Assembly: GCA_035640715.1 (NCBI GenBank)
Contig: DASQVO010000379.1
Coordinates: 1 to 10,423, forward strand
Reading direction: 5' to 3'
Length of the DNA: 10,423 nucleotides
From: DASQVO01 sp035640715
GTDB lineage: Bacteria; Actinomycetota; Actinomycetes; Streptosporangiales; Streptosporangiaceae
Shown here in pieces: positions 7,636 to 10,423 of the stretch. The position numbers were made by a program, and so were the translations under genes. The notes below the pieces were generated by a model. It ran no database searches. It was given only the letters and a program-made list of their open reading frames with translations, and was not told the DNA's origin. How positions within the stretch are numbered: position 1 is the stretch's first letter; each line of letters opens with the position of its first letter.

Positions 7636-7847
7636 CAGGCGGCCCTCGTCTCTTGCTCCAGCAGCGCCACGTAGTCGGCTATTGCCGACGCTGAGATGAA
7701 ACGGCTCCGGCCGCGCTTGACGGAGTGCAGCCGACCGGAGCGGATCTCTTCGTAGATCACGCTGCGGCTCATGGATAGGACCTCCATGGCCTCAGTCACC
7801 CGGTAAAGCACCTTGCCCGGAGACTGCCAACTGCGCGATTCAGCCAC
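7635..7847 (-). CDS. xis: HTH excisionase-like protein
   Basis: I choose GTG 7847 because it begins just before the conserved part; the frame is open further upstream but that part is Arg-rich and unpatterned. An AAGGAG lies 13 nt upstream of it, slightly far. The 70-residue product is a MerR/excisionase-type helix-turn-helix (HTH_17): KVLYRVTEAMEVLSMSRSVI (helix-turn-helix), YEEIRSGRLHSVKRGRSRF (wing) and ISASAIADYVALLEQ. Proteins of this kind bend DNA at attachment sites to direct the integrase towards excision, or regulate the element. Its TGA overlaps the integrase ATG by one base, so the pair is translationally coupled. The symbol follows context; excision activity is inferred. Confidence 0.82.
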   Translation of the reverse strand: MAESRSWQSPGKVLYRVTEAMEVLSMSRSVIYEEIRSGRLHSVKRGRSRFISASAIADYVALLEQETRAA

Positions 7848-7970
7848 GGGTATATCGCTTCTCCTTCGGTCAGGGGATCGGACATCAAGGGCGCACCTTC
7901 GGCGCGCCGGGCCTGACGGCCTGGACGTGGCTATGCGCGCAGACGCGAGCAACCAGGGGGAGAGAGCAGA

Positions 7971-8117
7971 ACGGCCGGGGTGACCGGCCGTAGGCGGCTG
8001 AGGTAGCCGGGGGACTCGCCGTCGCGGGGGCGGCAGCTTCGCCGCGTCCTTCGGACGGAAGCCCTACGGACGCGGCGGCTGCCGCGCTCGGCGTCCCCGG
8101 TACCGGCCGCAGCCGGT
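7971..8117. repeat. Cluster of three strong hairpins
   Basis: Hairpin A is ACGGCCGG (7971-7978) with CCGGCCGT (7984-7991), eight pairs, 5-nt loop. Hairpin B spans 8010-8098: an outer stem GGGGAC, 2-nt bulge, GCCG with CGGCGTCCCC, then an inner stem (8030-8037 and 8041-8049 with 8068-8076 and 8078-8085) of 17 pairs interrupted by a 3/1 internal loop, closing an 18-nt loop. Hairpin C is ACCGGC (8102-8107) with GCCGGT (8112-8117). All three lie in the gene-free zone. Confidence 0.7.
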
Positions 8118-8258
8118 CCCCGCCGTTACGTCCCCCGGTGCCGCGCCTGCCAACGCTGCCCGGCCGTCACCCACGCGCCAGGTGCGCCGATCGCCGGATG
8201 AAAGGTCACAGCCAGCGGGCCGGAATGCCGCGCATTGTCCGGGACGGCCCCTCCAGCC

Positions 8259-8311
8259 TCAATGGTGCTTCGCATCGCGCTTCGCGCGACACGCCTCCGG
8301 CGTGCCATTGA
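8259..8311. repeat. Fully paired cloverleaf (four-way junction)
   Basis: The closing stem is TCAATGG (8259-8265) with CCATTGA (8305-8311), seven pairs. Between them three hairpins abut with no unpaired base: TGC-TTC-GCA (8266-8274), TCGCGC-TTC-GCGCGA (8275-8289) and CACGCC-TCC-GGCGTG (8290-8304). All loops are three bases. It is not a tRNA (arms too short, no anticodon loop). Confidence 0.7.
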
Positions 8312-8409
8312 CCCCGGAGCCTCTGCCACCCCAGCGGGCCTGGCGGCGAGGGCCAGGCCGGAGGCCAGGCCCAAGCGCGCGCGGCAAACCTGCGTGATCT
8401 GCAAGTATT

Positions 8410-8437
8410 TTGTAAGTTTGATCTTGGGATACATTAT
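8410..8437 (+). promoter_or_regulatory. Candidate promoter of the PH-like gene
   Basis: Within the AT-rich island, TTGTAA (8410-8415) and CATTAT (8432-8437) are 16 bp apart, each matching the consensus at four of six positions. Just downstream an imperfect dyad TTATTGGT-6-ACCAAATAA (8435-8457, one bulged base) could be an operator. Transcription would give a leader of about 80 nt that contains the CCTCC/GGAGG series. Confidence 0.35.
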
Positions 8438-8468
8438 TGGTCACGTCACCAAATAACGGAACGTCACA

Positions 8469-8519
8469 CCTCCGGGTCAATTCGTCCCGGAGGGCTAACG
8501 CAACGAACCTCCGTGGAGG
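8469..8519 (+). promoter_or_regulatory. Alternating CCTCC/GGAGG leader, SD-masking candidate
   Basis: Four complementary segments follow each other: 1, CCTCC (8469-8473); 2, GGAGG (8489-8493); 3, CCTCC (8508-8512); 4, GGAGG (8515-8519). Segment 4 is the ribosome binding site of the gene starting at 8528. Segments 1 and 2 lie in a perfect 8-bp hairpin (CCTCCGGG with CCCGGAGG). Pairing 1:2 leaves 3 free to cover 4, though the 2-nt loop makes local 3:4 pairing strained, while pairing 2:3 frees the SD. This is the logic of a translational attenuator; the trigger is unknown. Confidence 0.4.
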
Positions 8520-8527
8520 AGCGGCAG

Positions 8528-9055
8528 ATGGAAGTCGATATCAGAACGCCGGCATGGCAGATCTGGACGGTTATGCTGGCCGCGTGCGGGTTCTTGATAC
8601 CTGAGATCTTCATCCGGCCGACTAGGGGTTCGCTGATCTTCTTGAACGCATTCGCGGTCATGATGATCGTCTTCGCGGTGGCGTTCTGGCGGAATCTGAT
8701 CGCGCTGCGCGGCGAGACGCTAACCGTTCGCGGGCTGCTCGCGAAGAAGACAGTTGATCTTCGGAGTCTCTCGTCGGTTGGGGTCTTGCGTGCTCGCGGC
8801 AAGGTGCAATATTGGAAGCTTACCTTCAGTGATCGCTTTGGCCGCAGCGTCAGTATCAACTTTGACGGTTTCCGCGCGGATGAGAGAGACCGGATGCTTG
8901 CAGCAATCAAGCCTTGGGTCCTGAGGCCCGGAATTCACCTTCAGGGACCCGTGGAACGAGCGATGGCCGGGCAGTTGTGGTGGTCGGGCGGGAGCGGGAA
9001 GTCCTCGCGAGGCTCAGCCCGTAGGCATGACCCGCCCAGGCACGCAGGAAACTAG
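8528..9055 (+). CDS. Two-TM membrane protein with PH-like domain
   Basis: ATG 8528 has GGAGG 8 nt upstream (8515-8519), which decides the start over an earlier in-frame GTG. The 175-residue product has two membrane segments, residues ~10-29 (WQIWTVMLAACGFLIPEIFI) and ~35-54 (SLIFLNAFAVMMIVFAVAFW), joined by a short loop. Residues ~60-132 follow a bacterial PH-like pattern of alternating strands and a final helix: LRGETLTVRGLLAKKTVDL, SSVGVLRARGK, WKLTFSDRFGRSVSINFDGF, DERDRMLAAIKPWV. The basic, Gly/Ser/Arg-rich tail after ~150 looks disordered. Such two-TM plus PH proteins are common in actinobacteria and usually uncharacterised; a cytoplasmic-face membrane role is inferred. It is the main cargo of the element. 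The stop codon lies in a small hairpin AACTAG-aaa-CTAGTT (9050-9064). Confidence 0.75.
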   Translation: MEVDIRTPAWQIWTVMLAACGFLIPEIFIRPTRGSLIFLNAFAVMMIVFAVAFWRNLIALRGETLTVRGLLAKKTVDLRSLSSVGVLRARGKVQYWKLTFSDRFGRSVSINFDGFRADERDRMLAAIKPWVLRPGIHLQGPVERAMAGQLWWSGGSGKSSRGSARRHDPPRHAGN

Positions 9056-9643
9056 AAACTAGTTCAGGATGTGCGGGCCCCGGATCGGCTTTCAGGAACG
9101 TACCCACCGGCGCGGTAGCCGACTGTTGAGTTGTCAAGTTTCGGGCAGGCGAAGCTGGCTTCGGCAACTGGCGCGAGCCAGCCACCGTACGAGATCGTTG
9201 ATCCTGCTAACGCCGTGCTAACAACGGCCATGGAAACGTGGCGATGGACCTGGACGCCGAGAGCGGCGAGCACGTCGCACGGGCTGCACAGGCGGCCTGT
9301 GGCGGACTCGCGTGGATCTGCGCATCCTCCTGAAAAGCGGAAGGTCCTGGCAGACGCGCGAGCGGCCAGCAGCCATCACCACCAGGGCCACGAGGCCAAG
9401 CCGACCGAACCGCCAAAGCTCCAGAAACATGGCACCTGTCGGGTTTGGGGAGAAGTGCGCTCCCCAAACCCCGCCGACGAATGGTGGGGGTCTCCCGGAA
9501 CCTGTCAAGTGATGGGCTACGCCCACACTTGACAGAACCCGTCCGACGTAGACGAGTCCTGCATGGTAGCGGCACAATGATCCGACTGCCCGCAACCTAA
9601 TCTAACCTGGGCAGGGCCGCGTAGGAACGGATGGGTAACGCCG
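9056..9643. other. Gene-free stretch with double hairpin
   Basis: Frames are open on both strands but none combines a ribosome binding site with convincing protein patterning. The best, a minus-strand 70-residue frame from ATG 9430, has one hydrophobic N-terminal segment (LGLVALVVMAAG) and then an Arg-rich tail that reads like non-coding sequence. The notable content is the hairpin pair at 9441-9535. Confidence 0.5.
9441..9535. repeat. Tandem pair of long perfect hairpins
   Basis: Hairpin one: GGGTTTGGGGAG (9441-9452) with CTCCCCAAACCC (9460-9471), 12 pairs and a 7-nt loop. Hairpin two: CTGTCAAGTG plus TGGGC (9502-9517, one bulged A at 9512) with GCCCA plus CACTTGACAG (9521-9535), 15 pairs and a 3-nt loop TAC. 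The 30-nt spacer is GC-rich. Neither is followed by a T-run, so simple termination is unlikely. The right arm of hairpin two contains TTGACA (9529-9534), but no matching -10 box follows. Confidence 0.65.
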
Positions 9644-9778
9644 ATGTCACCGTTTGAATCGCTCATCTTCTTCGCCATCGGCGCGGTCCTCCTAGCGTTC
9701 GTCCTGCACTGGATCGTCCGGACGGCCATCTCCAGCGGCATGAAGGACTTCGAGCGATGGAAGCGCAAGCGAGGCTGA
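9644..9778 (+). CDS. 44-residue single-pass membrane protein
   Basis: From ATG 9644 to TGA 9776-9778, the product begins MSPFESLIFFAIGAVLL, has one membrane segment at residues ~7-25 (LIFFAIGAVLLAFVLHWIV) and a strongly basic end (FERWKRKRG), so the C-terminus should lie in the cytoplasm by the positive-inside rule. Codons favour G/C at the third position (ATC, TTC, GTC, CTC), as in real genes here. The upstream ribosome binding site is poor (AGGA at 9623-9626 is too far), which is the main doubt. No family is recognised. It lies alone between the hairpin region and the right arm site. Confidence 0.55.
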   Translation: MSPFESLIFFAIGAVLLAFVLHWIVRTAISSGMKDFERWKRKRG

Positions 9779-9790
9779 GCTTCTAACAGG

Positions 9791-9812
9791 CCCGAGTGAC
9801 TAACTGCGTGAC
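9791..9812 (+). repeat. Inner 22-bp repeat, right copy (candidate arm site)
   Basis: Twenty of 22 bases match 6442-6463 in the same orientation, including the doubled GTGAC. It ends 98 bp before the right att core, as a P arm site would. The stretch between it and the core holds no gene, only a small hairpin AGCGT-gagc-ACGCT (9887-9900). Confidence 0.6.
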
Positions 9813-9910
9813 GATGACCGAGGACATCGCCGGATCGTGGCGGACATAGACGGACGCTCCGACGCAGGCCAGCCGAGGAGCGCTCAAGCGTGAGCACGCT
9901 GCGTGTTGGC

Positions 9911-9953
9911 TTCGGGACGAAGAGGCCGCCGGTTCAAATCCGGCCGCCCCGAC
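9911..9953 (+). repeat. Right attachment site (tRNA-Pro(CGG) 3' fragment)
   Basis: The segment is identical to 6353-6395 except for G at 9946 in place of A. Again the 5' half of the tRNA is missing (the preceding bases GTGTTGGC do not pair with CGAAG). After the discriminator A the genome reads CTGA, so CCA is not encoded, unlike the left copy. Confidence 0.85.
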
Positions 9954-9965
9954 TGAGAAACACCA

Positions 9966-10012
9966 GGTCAGGGCTAGTGTCCTCGGAAGGACACTAGCCC
10001 TGATCCCGTTTT
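9966..10012 (+). terminator. Strong intrinsic terminator after right att
   Basis: An 18-pair stem (9966-9983 with 9988-10005, one G-T pair) closes a CGGA tetraloop and is followed after CCG by TTTT (10009-10012). The position 12 nt past the tRNA fragment suggests that it terminated transcription of a tRNA-Pro gene. Confidence 0.85.
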
Positions 10013-10021
10013 CCGGGGCTC

Positions 10022-10048
10022 TCTGGAGAAATCCTGGAGAAGATCTTG
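10022..10048 (+). repeat. Outer 27-bp repeat, right copy (candidate arm site)
   Basis: The segment matches 6227-6253 at 26 of 27 positions, same orientation, with the same 11-bp internal period. It starts 68 bp beyond the right att core, just after the terminator, outside the element defined by the att copies. Confidence 0.6.
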
Positions 10049-10423
10049 GATACCGTCTCCAGGGCGCCCCCCACTGGGGTGCCGGTAAGAAACGTGTTAC
10101 CAGCCGTAAGCGAGCACGAGCAGGCGGCTTCAGACGGCAAGTCGCGGTGACGTTGTAGCGCTGCCAGGTGCCAGCGAGGGCCAGGCCGGAGTAGCCGGGA
10201 CTGACCCGCCGGGCACCTGACTTGCCAGACGGGCGCTTCGTTGCTGACGGTGACAGCTCCGCGGTCGTGCGGCACGCGATATCCGCCTGATTGAGGATGG
10301 ATGCAGGCGGTGCGGCCTGGCCGGGATGGCAGTGAGTCAGGTCGTAGCGTTGAGAGGTCCCGGTCGGCTGGCTCTCTAACCGCCTGCCGGCCCTGCTGGG
10401 CTTGGCTTTCGAACGACGTGCCG
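10049..10423. other. No supported gene to the window end
   Basis: A minus-strand frame is open from the window edge down to about 9994, but it has no recognisable motif or hydrophobic pattern and passes through the terminator, so I do not call it. A hairpin GGCGCCCC/GGGGTGCC is present near 10062-10085, and an 18-bp segment (10174-10191) is identical to one at 8346-8363. Confidence 0.5.

Larger units (their letters stand above)
7848..8409. other. Structured gene-free zone upstream of xis
   Basis: Open frames in this interval are short, mutually overlapping and lack ribosome binding sites or protein-like patterns, so I call no gene. It holds three consecutive hairpins (7971-8117), a fully paired cloverleaf (8259-8311) and a GGGCCTGGC/GCCAGGCCC inverted repeat (8336-8344 with 8364-8372). 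It ends in an AT-rich stretch from about 8395 that contrasts with the GC-rich surroundings. In a mobile element such a block could be a replication or transfer origin or a non-coding RNA, but no function is shown. Confidence 0.6.
6353..9953. mobile_element. Compact integrative element at tRNA-Pro(CGG)
   Basis: The interval is bracketed by 43-bp direct copies of the 3' end of a tRNA-Pro(CGG) and contains a tyrosine integrase beside one end, an HTH excisionase-like gene, a PH-like membrane protein and a 44-residue membrane protein. Internal 22-bp repeats lie 46 bp inside the left att and 98 bp inside the right att, as P' and P arms would. Unit length is about 3.56 kb. No replication initiator, FtsK/TraB-type transfer protein, primase or regulator is visible, so it would need a helper to move between cells or is a reduced relic. 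Integration of pSAM2 into a tRNA-Pro gene is the known parallel in actinomycetes. Confidence 0.75.

Noticed and set aside
7971..8372. CRISPR-like or tandem repeat array
   Set aside because: The dyads are all different in sequence and length; there is no regular repeat-spacer pattern.
9218..9430. Minus-strand 70-residue protein with an N-terminal hydrophobic segment
   Set aside because: Only a weak AGGTG in front of the ATG and an Arg-rich, unpatterned remainder; the hydrophobic run is short.
8421..10053. Similarity of ATCTTGGGATAC (8421-8432) to ATCTTGGATAC in the right outer repeat
   Set aside because: Too short, contains an indel, and the neighbouring bases do not match; probably chance.
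9994..10423. Minus-strand frame open from the right edge, expected place for a second integrase
   Set aside because: No catalytic Arg/His/Tyr motifs are seen and it passes through a strong terminator hairpin; no integrase can be supported here.

Overview
The window is GC-rich throughout, favours G/C in third codon positions, uses GTG starts and carries gene families typical of Actinobacteria: a secreted PQQ-like beta-propeller, a MurD2/MurL pair, and a pSAM2-like tyrosine integrase with a small HTH partner next to tRNA fragments. A filamentous or soil actinomycete is the best guess. The genus cannot be told from the sequence.

Left part (1-5345). The end of a pentapeptide-repeat gene is followed by a gene for a secreted Ig-like plus beta-propeller protein (350-1858). 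Convergent to it, on the minus strand, is a two-gene peptidoglycan-precursor operon, murL then murD2. Together these would make the D-Glu-containing UDP-MurNAc-dipeptide without a glutamate racemase. Both reading frames are broken: two frameshifts in murD2 and about three in murL. The upstream end of murL stops at about 4576, where an unrelated plus-strand hypothetical gene (4563-5345) begins, so this looks like a rearrangement junction beside a decaying operon (or, for the frameshifts, base-calling errors).

Middle (5428-6352). A Phd/YefM antitoxin and RelE/ParE toxin operon lies on the minus strand. It is followed by a degraded 3' part of a tRNA-Ser(UGA) and then by a 43-bp 3' part of a tRNA-Pro(CGG).

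Right part (6353-9953). The same 43-bp tRNA-Pro 3' segment recurs at 9911-9953 in the same orientation. The two copies bracket a compact integrative element of about 3.56 kb. It holds a tyrosine integrase and an HTH excisionase-like gene (overlapping, minus strand), a long gene-free zone rich in unusual secondary structure, a two-TM/PH-like membrane protein, another structured gene-free stretch, and a 44-residue single-TM protein. No replication or transfer gene is visible. Imperfect 22-bp repeats lie just inside both ends and a 27-bp repeat lies just outside both ends, as expected for integrase arm sites of two different but similarly laid-out elements stacked on one tRNA site. A strong terminator follows the right att copy, and the last ~400 bases hold no gene I can support.

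The most interesting unexplained structures are inside the element: a fully paired 53-nt cloverleaf (8259-8311), a large hairpin cluster (7971-8117), a four-segment alternating CCTCC/GGAGG leader that can hide the ribosome binding site of the PH-like gene (8469-8519), and a double hairpin at 9441-9535.
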